The notes beneath the pieces are model-generated. The model did no database searches and had not been told where the DNA came from. It was given only the letters and a program-made list of their open reading frames with translations. The translations under genes and the position numbers were made by a program. This document shows positions 1 to 7,287 of a stretch of DNA of 33,532 bases, piece after piece. Each line of letters begins with the position of its first letter. Position 1 is the first letter of the stretch. The stretch is from Paenibacillus sp. Marseille-Q4541 (lineage in GTDB: Bacteria > Bacillota > Bacilli > Paenibacillales > Paenibacillaceae), in contig NZ_JAGXCY010000046.1 in assembly GCF_018310695.1 (NCBI RefSeq), forward strand, positions 1-33,532. Reading direction: 5' to 3'.

Positions 1-79
1 AATATTTGGTTTCTGTGGTTTTTAAAAGGGATTTTAAAGGAACTTAAATAAAATTAAGTATTAAGAGGAGGTATAATCT

Positions 80-829
80 ATGATGCTACATAAAGAGATG
101 ATACATATTGTACAAACCCAGCTTGCAATTGATCTAAATTGCACAATCGATGACTTGAATAGAGAAAAAGACAGTGTTATTTTTGTAGCCGCAAAAGAAA
201 ATCCAGGACGCAGGCCGTATCCCAGAAAAGAACGTTATTTTGAAATTTTATCTATGGGCAAATCGATTGTGGTATCCGCAACGCCAGAAAGACTATCCAT
301 TGCCAAAGCACAAATGCAAGGAAAAGATAGGGACAGCATATTTTCTTTGCCTTTTATTAAAGGATTGTACCTTCATTTTCTTCCTGATTTAAAGAAGATA
401 CAGCCGATGTCACCACCAGAACATTTCTCTTATGAAGTAGTTGAGAACGAAGAAATTTCCGGTTTACTCGGGATTGAAGGATTTGAAGATGCAATTATAT
501 CTGATAGGAATCATCCCTATCAAACGGTATTGGTAGTACTTGCGAAGAAGAATGGGAAAATTGTTGGCATGGTTGGAGCGTCTAATGTATGTGCAAAGAT
601 GTGGCAACTTGGTTTAGAGGTACTTCCTGAATATCGTCATCTGGGGTTAGCAACTTATCTTGTAAACAGGATAACTTTTGAAATATTAAAACGGGGTTGT
701 ATACCATTATACGATGTGATCTCAAGTAATATTGCTTCGCAAAGAGTCGCTTACCGAGTAGGATATTATCCAGCTTTTGTGACAGATTGGCGATGTGACT
801 TTAAGGATTTTGAAACTTTATCTAATTAG
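80..829 (+). CDS. GNAT family N-acetyltransferase
   Basis: A 249-residue protein whose C-terminal half carries a GNAT fold: a beta-strand ending in LEVLPEYRHLGLATYLV around residues 174-190 has the R-x-x-G-x-A acetyl-CoA pyrophosphate loop, followed by an ISSNIASQRVAYRVGY segment typical of the last GNAT helix. The N-terminal 110 residues are longer than in minimal GNATs and resemble no motif I can name. Start: AGGAGG at 64-69 lies 10-13 nt before a tandem ATGATG (80 or 83), so either ATG may be used. It should transfer an acetyl group from acetyl-CoA to an amine; the substrate cannot be read from sequence. First gene of a same-strand run, separated from the next by about 140 bp with a weak terminator. 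Confidence 0.85.
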   Translation: MMLHKEMIHIVQTQLAIDLNCTIDDLNREKDSVIFVAAKENPGRRPYPRKERYFEILSMGKSIVVSATPERLSIAKAQMQGKDRDSIFSLPFIKGLYLHFLPDLKKIQPMSPPEHFSYEVVENEEISGLLGIEGFEDAIISDRNHPYQTVLVVLAKKNGKIVGMVGASNVCAKMWQLGLEVLPEYRHLGLATYLVNRITFEILKRGCIPLYDVISSNIASQRVAYRVGYYPAFVTDWRCDFKDFETLSN

Positions 830-921
830 GAATAATTATAAAGTCACCGATATTGGATTTGCTCCGAGCATGATGTCTGTAGATGGCGTTTATTACAATG
901 TAAATACTTCCAAAAATGATA

Positions 922-948
922 GGAGAGACGTGGAGCTTTCCTTTTTTT
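922..948 (+). terminator. weak Rho-independent terminator
   Basis: GGAGAG pairs with CTTTCC across an 8-nt loop and is followed by seven T. The 6-bp stem includes one G-T wobble, so termination may be leaky. It separates the first GNAT gene from the Nudix gene. Confidence 0.4.
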
Positions 949-971
949 ATTAAAAGTTAAGGGGAATATAA

Positions 972-1445
972 ATGAAGATACGCTCAGTTTCTTTGGCTAT
1001 CATTAAGAGAAATGATTGTATTTTGGTAGAGGAGATTCAATACCCTGGGATTCCAACAACGTATTATCGACCCATTGGAGGTACGATAGAATTTGGCGAA
1101 AATAGTACGCAAACGCTGATCAGAGAATTGAGAGAAGAATTGAATCAAGAAGTGGAAGAACCCATCCTGATATCAGTTATTGAGAATATTTTTGGCGTTG
1201 GGAAAGAAATCGGACATGAAATTGATTTTATATATGAAGTTAGATTCAAAGACAGATCACAATATGATCGGGAAGAGATCGATGGAAAAGAAGGAGCAGC
1301 TGAATACAAGGCAACTTGGAAGCCAATTCAATATTTCTTAGAAACAAGGGAGCAAGTGAAATTAATACCGGATGGTTTACTACAACTTTTAACGAAACAG
1401 TATGGCACAAACACAAGATCGATAAAACACATAAAGACGAAATAA
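972..1445 (+). CDS. Nudix hydrolase
   Basis: 157 residues, normal size for a single Nudix domain. The Nudix box is visible at residues 37-59: G37, five residues, E43, seven residues, then REL-R-EE (51-56); the usual Gly after EE is Asn. These residues bind Mg2+ and place the water that cleaves a nucleoside diphosphate linked to a moiety X. The start ATG follows AAGGGGAA. It heads a train in which the next gene begins 13 bp after its stop, so co-transcription with 1459-1863 and beyond is likely. Substrate unknown. Confidence 0.9.
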   Translation: MKIRSVSLAIIKRNDCILVEEIQYPGIPTTYYRPIGGTIEFGENSTQTLIRELREELNQEVEEPILISVIENIFGVGKEIGHEIDFIYEVRFKDRSQYDREEIDGKEGAAEYKATWKPIQYFLETREQVKLIPDGLLQLLTKQYGTNTRSIKHIKTK

Positions 1446-1458
1446 ATGGAGTGATACC

Positions 1459-1863
1459 ATGAAGATAAACAATAAAAGACTTTTATTTTATCTAATTTGG
1501 ATCATCGTAGGGGCAGTTTTATTACATTATGGGAACTCTCTAATTGATTATTATACGGATCAAGCGCAAAAGTCATATCAATTAGAAGGTGTGATTTGGA
1601 TATTTGCGATTATGCCGTTTATCTATGGTTTATATCTAGCTTTGTTAGAAGGTCTTCCAAGAGCTCTTAAACTCAACTGGCCTTTATTATTGATCGTGTT
1701 TGTTCCTTCCTTTTTACTACTCATTTATCCAATCTTAGCCATGTATTTTGAAATAGAGAATATAGAGATCTTCAAAATCGTAAGCACACATCAAGGAAGC
1801 ACGATATTCGGAATCGTTAGTGGATTAACACTGATAAAATCACTGACAACAATCAAGACGTAA
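1459..1863 (+). CDS. small membrane protein, unknown function
   Basis: 134 residues. Four hydrophobic segments can be seen, around residues 8-24, 44-64, 74-95 and 112-127, so a four-helix integral membrane protein is expected. No signal peptide cleavage site and no catalytic motif are visible. The ATG is preceded by TGGAGTG at the right distance. It lies between the Nudix and the RimJ-type GNAT genes with 13 and about 35 bp gaps, hence probably in one transcript. I do not recognise the family. Confidence 0.7.
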   Translation: MKINNKRLLFYLIWIIVGAVLLHYGNSLIDYYTDQAQKSYQLEGVIWIFAIMPFIYGLYLALLEGLPRALKLNWPLLLIVFVPSFLLLIYPILAMYFEIENIEIFKIVSTHQGSTIFGIVSGLTLIKSLTTIKT

Positions 1864-1898
1864 AAAACAGCTATTTAATGGAGGAGAGGACTTTATCT

Positions 1899-2453
1899 AT
1901 GAAAACATTGCCTATAATTGAATTAGAAAGATTAATATTAAGACCTTTTAGCCTTGATGATACAAAGGTAGTACAAGAATTAGCTGGAGATATCTATGTT
2001 GCTGAAATGACATTAAATATCCCACATCCATATGATGATGGAGTGGCAAAAGAATGGATAGAAACACATGCAGATGATTTTAATGAAGGCCGCTTACTTA
2101 CTTTAGCTGTTGTACATAAGGAAGACGACGATGTAATCGGAGCTATAAGTATAGGAATCAATAAGAAGTTTGATCATGGGGAACTTGCTTATTGGATTGG
2201 GAAAAAGTATAAAAATAATGGCTATTGTACTGAAGCGGCAAAAGGAATAGTGAAGTATGCTTTTGAAGAATTGAAATTAAATCGTATATTTGCAAGGCAT
2301 CTAGGAAAGAATCCTGCATCGGGAAAAGTAATGGAGAAAATAGGTATGAGATACGAAGGATTATTAAGACAGCATGCAAAAAAATGGGGTGTATATGAAG
2401 ATCTGATGTACTATGGACTACTAAAAGATGAATATGATTCAGAGAAGATCTGA
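1899..2453 (+). CDS. GNAT acetyltransferase, RimJ/RimL type
   Basis: 184 residues from the chosen start. The opening ELERLILRPFSLDD and the later AYWIGKKYKNNGYCTEA and NPASGKVMEKIGMRYEG stretches are the standard landmarks of the RimJ/RimL ribosomal-protein N-acetyltransferase group (Acetyltransf_3), which use acetyl-CoA to modify N-termini or small molecules. An upstream in-frame ATG at 1878 exists, but it overlaps the GGAGGAGAGG ribosome binding site at 1880-1889 that serves the ATG at 1899, so 1899 is preferred. Substrate not predictable. Confidence 0.88.
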   Translation: MKTLPIIELERLILRPFSLDDTKVVQELAGDIYVAEMTLNIPHPYDDGVAKEWIETHADDFNEGRLLTLAVVHKEDDDVIGAISIGINKKFDHGELAYWIGKKYKNNGYCTEAAKGIVKYAFEELKLNRIFARHLGKNPASGKVMEKIGMRYEGLLRQHAKKWGVYEDLMYYGLLKDEYDSEKI

Positions 2454-2482
2454 GGAATGGCATGTTAGAACAAGGGGGAATT

Positions 2483-3088
2483 ATGGGTTCAAGAATAATG
2501 CACTTGATTATTACGAATAAAATTGCAGAACATTTATCAATAAAAGATAGAACCGCCTTTTTAATTGGGGGCGTTGCTCCGGATGCTGTCTCCACGAAGG
2601 ACTTCTCCCATTTTTTCAAAGGTGAAATACAAGATTTTTCAAGATACATTGATTATAAAGGATTTTTACAGAAATATAGTGCTCAAATTAAAGATCATTA
2701 TATATTGGATTATTTCACACATTTGATTGCTGATGATGTATGGTTGAAAGGCTTTAATCTTCCTTGGTTGAGGAACCGAATGGAAGCTGATAAAGAATTA
2801 CTTCATTTATACCATAATGATTTCCGTTTACTGAATGGAAAATTATTAGAATACTATGGTTGTACAGAGGAATTGAGAGAATTGCTTAGTTCTCTGCCTA
2901 CGATAATGGATTTGGAAGAAGTTAAGTCTAAAGAGGTAGACGCGCTTATTTCTTATGTATTAGAGGATATGGAGTACGACAAAGAAGTTATGAATGAAAA
3001 ACTTCATGTTTTTGCGTTTGTTCAGATCATTGGTTATATAGAGACATCAGTTGAGTTGGGAATATTGAATATGAAATCTATACTATGA
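2483..3088 (+). CDS. zinc-dependent phospholipase C-like protein
   Basis: 201 residues from the ATG at 2483, which has AAGGGGGAA 2 nt upstream; the in-frame ATG at 2462 has no such site. The features MHLIITNKIAEHL, FLIGGVAPDA, DFSHFF and YILDYFTHLIADD place His and Asp residues in the pattern of the zinc-dependent phospholipase C/D family (PF00882), where they bind zinc. There is no signal peptide, unlike secreted phospholipases C, so the true substrate is open. Its last codons overlap the longest form of the next ORF by ATGA, but the likely start of that gene is 15 bp downstream. Confidence 0.65.
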   Translation: MGSRIMHLIITNKIAEHLSIKDRTAFLIGGVAPDAVSTKDFSHFFKGEIQDFSRYIDYKGFLQKYSAQIKDHYILDYFTHLIADDVWLKGFNLPWLRNRMEADKELLHLYHNDFRLLNGKLLEYYGCTEELRELLSSLPTIMDLEEVKSKEVDALISYVLEDMEYDKEVMNEKLHVFAFVQIIGYIETSVELGILNMKSIL

Positions 3089-3102
3089 AGGAGGGGATCT
3101 GT

Positions 3103-3738
3103 TTGACTGCTGTTGGAATCCTGGGAACAATTCATGATGAGAAATTAAGAAAACAATACAATTGTTTTCTTGAGTTGTATAAAGACATCATCAGTGATTT
3201 TAATCCTGATATTATTTGTGGTGAAGTACACCCTCAAAGTTGGGGGAAATACATAAATAATAAAAATGAAAAAGGCTATTGGGGTGAACCTGCAAGTGAA
3301 TACTGGGAACTGATCTTCCCGTACTGTGAAGAGCGTAACGTTGAGTTTATACCCATAGATTGGTTTGAATTAGATGTGTGGGAAAATTTCAATCCTTTTA
3401 ACGATTATTCAGGAGAGAAACGTGAGGAAGTAGAGAGAATCAGCGATGAATGGTTTTCAAAACAAATGAGTACTCATTCTTTTGGGAATATCCCATTTAA
3501 TTCGATTGAATTTGATAATGTAACAAAAGAAAAATATGCATGGTTATTTCAGATCAATCCAAAAGCTCAAAACTTTCGTTGGATAATAAGAAATCAGATT
3601 ATGATTCAAAGAGTGAAAAATACAATAGCATCAAACCAAGGTAAGAAAATTCTTTGTATTGTTGGAGCAGATCATAGTTATTGCTTTAAAGAAGAATTAA
3701 TTACTGAACCAATTATCCTTCAATATCCCCTAAGATAA
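3103..3738 (+). CDS. TraB/ChaN/EreA-superfamily-like protein
   Basis: 211 residues from a TTG start at 3103, preceded by AAGGAGGGG at 3089-3096; an ATG at 3085 is in frame but lacks a ribosome binding site. Landmarks are GILGTIHDE near the start, IICGEVHPQS about 40 residues later and ILCIVGADHSY near the end. This spacing of His/Glu motifs resembles the EreA/ChaN/TraB (TIKI) superfamily, which contains metal-dependent hydrolases and peptidases; the assignment rests on motif shape only. No membrane segment. Part of the same short-gap gene train. Confidence 0.5.
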   Translation: MTAVGILGTIHDEKLRKQYNCFLELYKDIISDFNPDIICGEVHPQSWGKYINNKNEKGYWGEPASEYWELIFPYCEERNVEFIPIDWFELDVWENFNPFNDYSGEKREEVERISDEWFSKQMSTHSFGNIPFNSIEFDNVTKEKYAWLFQINPKAQNFRWIIRNQIMIQRVKNTIASNQGKKILCIVGADHSYCFKEELITEPIILQYPLR

Positions 3739-3797
3739 TTCGAATTTTTATCGGAACCTTCAGATAACAAGATAAATAAGAGTGTGGAGGTTTATTG

Positions 3798-4358
3798 ATG
3801 ACAAGAATTGTAGTCATAACAGTTGGTAAAACCCATAGCGGGAAAACAACGTTTGCTAGAGCTTTGGAACAAAAGATGCACAACTCCCTTGTGATAGACC
3901 AAGATAACCATGCCGAATTCATTAATACCCATTACAGAAGCCTTCAACCGAAGCAAGGACCTAATACTATCAAATATGTAATTACGCAAACAATAGTCGA
4001 TTACGCTGTACATCAGACTGATTTTCATCTGATTCTATGCAACTCAAATCGAGTACGCGAAGGTCGAGTGAATTTGCTAGCTTATTTTCGAGATAAAGGA
4101 TTTAGGACAATCCTGGTCAATTTTGATCTTTCAGATCATGTTCTTGAAGAGCGAGTCGCTATAAGTCAGCGGAGTACAAATGTATTTAGAAGTGCGTCTA
4201 CTTTTGAAGAAGTACTTATTAGACAACAGACGGACTCTCACAATCTTGACGAGGTTGCACCATCAGCAGTTGAAGCTGATCAGCTATTTGTGATTCAACA
4301 GTCAGATGAAGTTCATGATGTGATTCAAAAAATTGTGAATATTTCTCGAAGTCTATAA
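3798..4358 (+). CDS. P-loop ATP-binding kinase-like protein
   Basis: 186 residues from ATG 3798, with GTGGAGG 7 nt upstream. A Walker A motif GKTHSGKT occupies residues 10-17, followed by a VIDQDNH strand and a LILCNSNRVREGR stretch typical of zeta-toxin/AAA_33-like small-molecule kinases. It probably transfers a phosphate from ATP to a small acceptor. The Walker B position (hydrophobic strand then D) is weak. Ends 25 bp before the frameshifted DinB gene. Confidence 0.75.
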   Translation: MTRIVVITVGKTHSGKTTFARALEQKMHNSLVIDQDNHAEFINTHYRSLQPKQGPNTIKYVITQTIVDYAVHQTDFHLILCNSNRVREGRVNLLAYFRDKGFRTILVNFDLSDHVLEERVAISQRSTNVFRSASTFEEVLIRQQTDSHNLDEVAPSAVEADQLFVIQQSDEVHDVIQKIVNISRSL

Positions 4359-4383
4359 GGAGTTAAAATGGGAGGGGCCTACT

Positions 4384-4862
4384 ATGGAAAGAAGGCATGA
4401 AGTCTTATTTGAACAGATGAATACGTATCGGAGAGAGCTGCTAGATATGGTTGCTGGTGTACTGAAGTAGAGGCCGAGATAATACCGATGGGAATGAATA
4501 ATAACATTCGGTGGAATTTGGGACATATTTGTTTGGATCAATACTTATGGATCCGGACACTGACAAAAGAGGAATTACTAATCCCTATGAAATGTAATGA
4601 ATGGTTTGGTTATGGTACGAGTCCATCCCAGTTCACTGCTGAGACCCCGACATTTTCCCAGCTCATTCCGATTTTGCAACAGCAACCTCGTATTATTCAA
4701 GAGAAGTATCAGGATCGTATGGACGAAGAATTTGCTCCGACGGAGATGGGGATGCATACAATAGAACAGGTGCTCATTAGAACCATATTTCATGAAGGAT
4801 TACATATGGGCGCAATTCAAGCTTTAAAACGGCAGCTGAGCAAAGAACAACATTTCGCATGA
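4384..4862 (+). pseudogene. DinB superfamily gene with a frameshift
   Basis: Reading from ATG 4384 (GGAGGGG at 4371-4377) gives MERRHEVLFEQMNTYRRELL and a TAG at 4468-4470. The frame that starts at 4461 continues smoothly with TEVEAEIIPMG and NIRWNLGHICLDQYLW and runs to 4862. Joined, this is a normal DinB_2-type four-helix protein of about 158 residues with His ligands in NLGHI and in FHEGLHMG. The join needs one base lost near 4455-4461. Family members are metal-binding, thiol-linked or DNA-damage-inducible proteins. Either a real inactivating mutation or a sequencing error. Confidence 0.8.
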
Positions 4863-4949
4863 ATTATTACGGTCACCAGAAAACTACGCTATGAGAAGGT
4901 GAATAATGTAACGATATCTAATTATGGTGTTTTGCATACGGAGGAAACT

Positions 4950-5006
4950 GTGAAAATATATAACTTCAATTTTATTGAATATGCCGGTTGGTGTTATTAT
5001 GAGTAA
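4950..5006 (+). other. possible 18-codon leader ORF
   Basis: GTG at 4950 has GGAGG at 4940-4944. The frame runs 18 codons to TAA at 5004-5006, and its stop overlaps the ATG at 4999 of the next gene (ATGAGTAA). The downstream ATG has only a weak ribosome binding site, so translational coupling is plausible. May be chance. Confidence 0.3.
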
Positions 5007-5466
5007 GTGGTCTTGGTACATTTTTATAGCTATTGTCTCCCTGATCATCATTACTGGAGTCGTAGTCGATACGCGCAATGCCCGGACTTCATTTCAGGAA
5101 CTAGTTGTGGATGAGATTGGAGACCCTCATGGCTCACAAGTGATTTCTTCGATATATATAGCGGAATTTCTAGATGGGGAGAACGTAAAGTCAATTACAG
5201 TAACGGACATCCAAACGATAAACAAGATCATGAACGTTTTTGCGGAGATCAAACTAAATAGAAGTGATAAAGAACTTTCCATATCAAGTTCCAATTATTA
5301 TAAGGTGATGATACAGCCAGATAATGGACCTTCGCTTGATGTGAATTTCAATAAAGATAAAATAATGGAGATTCAAAATAGTATCAATATACACAAAAAA
5401 TACACCTGGACTTATGAGGTCGTAAATGATTTTGATTATTCTTTAATAGAAGCGATGTTACATTAA
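4999..5466 (+). CDS. membrane-anchored extracellular protein, unknown
   Basis: 155 residues from ATG 4999. A single hydrophobic segment, WSWYIFIAIVSLIIITGVVV, lies at residues 4-23 with no lipobox Cys, so an N-terminal signal anchor is likely and the remaining 130 residues would face outside. That region has a beta-rich, DITVTD-like pattern but no family I can name. In-frame ATGs at 4975 and 4981 would place extra residues before the anchor; 4999 gives the usual arrangement with K3 before it. It ends 36 bp before the asd promoter. Confidence 0.6.
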   Translation: MSKWSWYIFIAIVSLIIITGVVVDTRNARTSFQELVVDEIGDPHGSQVISSIYIAEFLDGENVKSITVTDIQTINKIMNVFAEIKLNRSDKELSISSSNYYKVMIQPDNGPSLDVNFNKDKIMEIQNSINIHKKYTWTYEVVNDFDYSLIEAMLH

Positions 5467-5501
5467 AAGAACATTGAAGCAAGAAAATTTTATAATTACT
5501 G

Positions 5502-5530
5502 TTTACCCGAGAAATGGTTTTATATATAAT
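5502..5530 (+). promoter_or_regulatory. sigma-A promoter of the asd T-box transcript
   Basis: TTTACC at 5502-5507, a 17-nt spacer, and a consensus TATAAT at 5525-5530. It sits directly before stem I of the T-box leader, which is where the leader promoter is expected. Confidence 0.7.
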
Positions 5531-5544
5531 GATCATAATCATAA

Positions 5545-5836
5545 CAAATGCGATGACGAGAAGAGTAAATAAAAGAATTCTTGTACAGAGAGCTCCGGCA
5601 GCTGAAAAGGGGTAAAGGATTCCTTATTGAACAAAGCCTCAGAGCAGCACATCGGAAACCTATGTAGAGTGGATGGTGTGCCAGGAGCTCCTGTTACAGA
5701 GCTAGAGTATATGTATTCACTGTAATGCCGTACTCGATGAGGCTAATATGGCGACATATTGGCAAATTTGGGGTGGTACCGCGAGTATATTAATCTCGTC
5801 CCTAAGACTTATGGTCTTGGGGGTGGGGTTTTTTTA
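5545..5836 (+). ncRNA. T-box leader (tRNA-sensing riboswitch) upstream of asd
   Basis: The T-box core GGGTGGTACCGCG is at 5771-5783. Stem I has an AGTA-containing 5' strand (AAGAGTA near 5561), the ACAGAGAGC AG-bulge at about 5585 and the distal GCAGCTGAAAAGG loop. The specifier strand is GAACAAAG at 5629-5636. AATAA/TTATT pairing above it and GAG/CTC below it support the loop. Read as GAAN-XXX-purine, the specifier is AAA (Lys) at 5633-5635; read directly after GAA it is CAA (Gln). TGGT in the T-box bulge calls for a tRNA with A73. Uncharged tRNA would stabilise the antiterminator and allow asd transcription. Confidence 0.92.
5794..5836 (+). terminator. T-box attenuator terminator
   Basis: CCCTAAGAC (5800-5808) pairs with the strand at 5814-5822, and the stem can extend outward with wobble pairs to 5794/5828, followed by seven T. 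The 5' side overlaps the sequence that pairs with ACCGCGAG in the antiterminator. Confidence 0.8.
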
Positions 5837-5880
5837 TTATTTCTTAACGCAATATCAGTCCAAATGTAAGGAATATACAC

Positions 5881-5923
5881 CAAATCAAATGATTTGAATA
5901 GTTATCTAGAAGAACTTTATAAT
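5881..5923 (+). promoter_or_regulatory. possible second promoter between attenuator and asd
   Basis: TTGAAT at 5894-5899, 18-nt spacer, TATAAT at 5918-5923. A 7-bp inverted repeat (CAAATCA, 2 nt, TGATTTG) at 5881-5896 overlaps the -35 box. If used, transcripts would start after the T-box terminator. Confidence 0.35.
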
Positions 5924-5995
5924 ATGACCTTGTCCCTTAGGATATTGGTCCCATGAGCTAAGTACAGACGCCACTTCGAAAGGATTGAATCACTT

Positions 5996-7081
5996 ATGTC
6001 AGAAAAACTTAAAGTTGGTATTGTTGGTGGAACAGGTATGGTAGGTCAACGCTTCGTTCAATTGCTGGATGAACACCCTTGGTTTAAAGTAACGGCCATT
6101 GCAGCAAGTAGTAGTTCTGCAGGAAAAACTTATGAAGAATCGGTGCAAGGAAGATGGAAATTAGCAAGTCCAATTCCTGAAGATGTGAAAAATATCGTCG
6201 TGCAGGATGCTTCGAAAGTGGAAGAAGTTGCTGCGGATGTCGACTTTATTTTTTGCGCAGTAGATATGAAGAAAAATGAAATACAAGCATTAGAAGAAGC
6301 ATATGCAAAAACGGGAACGCCTGTCATTTCTAATAATTCAGCACATCGCTGGACACCTGATATTCCAATGGTCATTCCGGAAATCAATCCAGAGCATATT
6401 GAAGTCATTGCAGCACAGAGAAAACGGCTCGGAACTTCAAGAGGATTCATTGCAGTAAAACCTAACTGTTCCATTCAGAGTTATGTTCCTGCACTTCATG
6501 CATTGCTTGATTTTAAACCAACGAATGTCGTTGCATCAACATATCAGGCAATATCCGGAGCTGGCAAAAACTTTACGGATTGGCCGGATATGCTGGATAA
6601 TGTTATTCCTTATATTGGCGGTGAGGAAGAGAAAAGTGAGCAAGAACCACTGCGCATTTGGGGTAGCATTCAAAATGGAGAAATCATTAAAGCAACTTCA
6701 CCTCTGATCACTACGCAGTGTATTCGCGTTCCTGTTACAGATGGCCATTTAGCTACCGTATTTGCATCGTTTGAGAACAAACCTTCGAAAGATGAAGTTC
6801 TTGATCGTTGGAAACAATTTAAAGGACGTCCACAAGAGCTTGGTTTGCCTAGTGCGCCAAAACAGTTCATCACTTATTTTGAAGAAGACAACAGACCACA
6901 AACGAAACTGGATCGCGATATTGAGCGCGGTATGGGAGTTTCTGTAGGCAGATTGCGTGAAGATTCGATATATGATTATAAATTTGTAGGACTATCACAC
7001 AATACGTTGCGCGGAGCAGCAGGCGGTGCCGTTCTGATCGCTGAATTGCTGAAAGCAGAAGGATATATTCAAGCAAAATAG
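5996..7081 (+). CDS. asd: aspartate-semialdehyde dehydrogenase
   Basis: 361 residues. Makes L-aspartate 4-semialdehyde from aspartyl-4-phosphate with NADPH, the branch point to lysine/diaminopimelate, threonine and methionine; cytoplasmic. NADP-binding GxxGxxG is at 11-17, the catalytic Cys158 lies in VKPNCSIQSY and the acid-base His is probably His251 in RVPVTDGHLA. Length and the PNCSIQ context fit the archaeal/fungal branch rather than the roughly 346-residue branch of Bacillus subtilis Asd. AAAGGA precedes the ATG. Controlled by the T-box upstream; it stands alone, followed by its own terminator. Confidence 0.95.
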   Translation: MSEKLKVGIVGGTGMVGQRFVQLLDEHPWFKVTAIAASSSSAGKTYEESVQGRWKLASPIPEDVKNIVVQDASKVEEVAADVDFIFCAVDMKKNEIQALEEAYAKTGTPVISNNSAHRWTPDIPMVIPEINPEHIEVIAAQRKRLGTSRGFIAVKPNCSIQSYVPALHALLDFKPTNVVASTYQAISGAGKNFTDWPDMLDNVIPYIGGEEEKSEQEPLRIWGSIQNGEIIKATSPLITTQCIRVPVTDGHLATVFASFENKPSKDEVLDRWKQFKGRPQELGLPSAPKQFITYFEEDNRPQTKLDRDIERGMGVSVGRLREDSIYDYKFVGLSHNTLRGAAGGAVLIAELLKAEGYIQAK

Positions 7082-7110
7082 GAACCTCTCGATACCTACC
7101 TAATATTTTA

Positions 7111-7139
7111 AGGCGACAGCTGATAGCTGTCGCCTTTTT
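7111..7139 (+). terminator. asd terminator
   Basis: AGGCGACAGCT, short loop, AGCTGTCGCCT, then a T-run: a strong GC-rich Rho-independent terminator 30 bp after asd. Confidence 0.9.
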
Positions 7140-7287
7140 CATTTTGGTAAGGTAGAAATCTGACGTATTCATCTGAACAATTATAAATATATGGAAAAAA
7201 GTGGGGGCTGCTGGTATAATGTTCTTCATGTAATTTTGCTCATTGATATAGATAACCTAATTTTGAGAGGAAGAGAACCTATATTTT

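Noticed and set aside
840..956. Open frame reading KVTDIGFAPSMMSVDGVYYN and on, between the first GNAT and the Nudix gene
   Set aside because: No start codon with a ribosome binding site, and no family recognised; the terminator-like hairpin runs through its end. Kept only as a possible decayed fragment.
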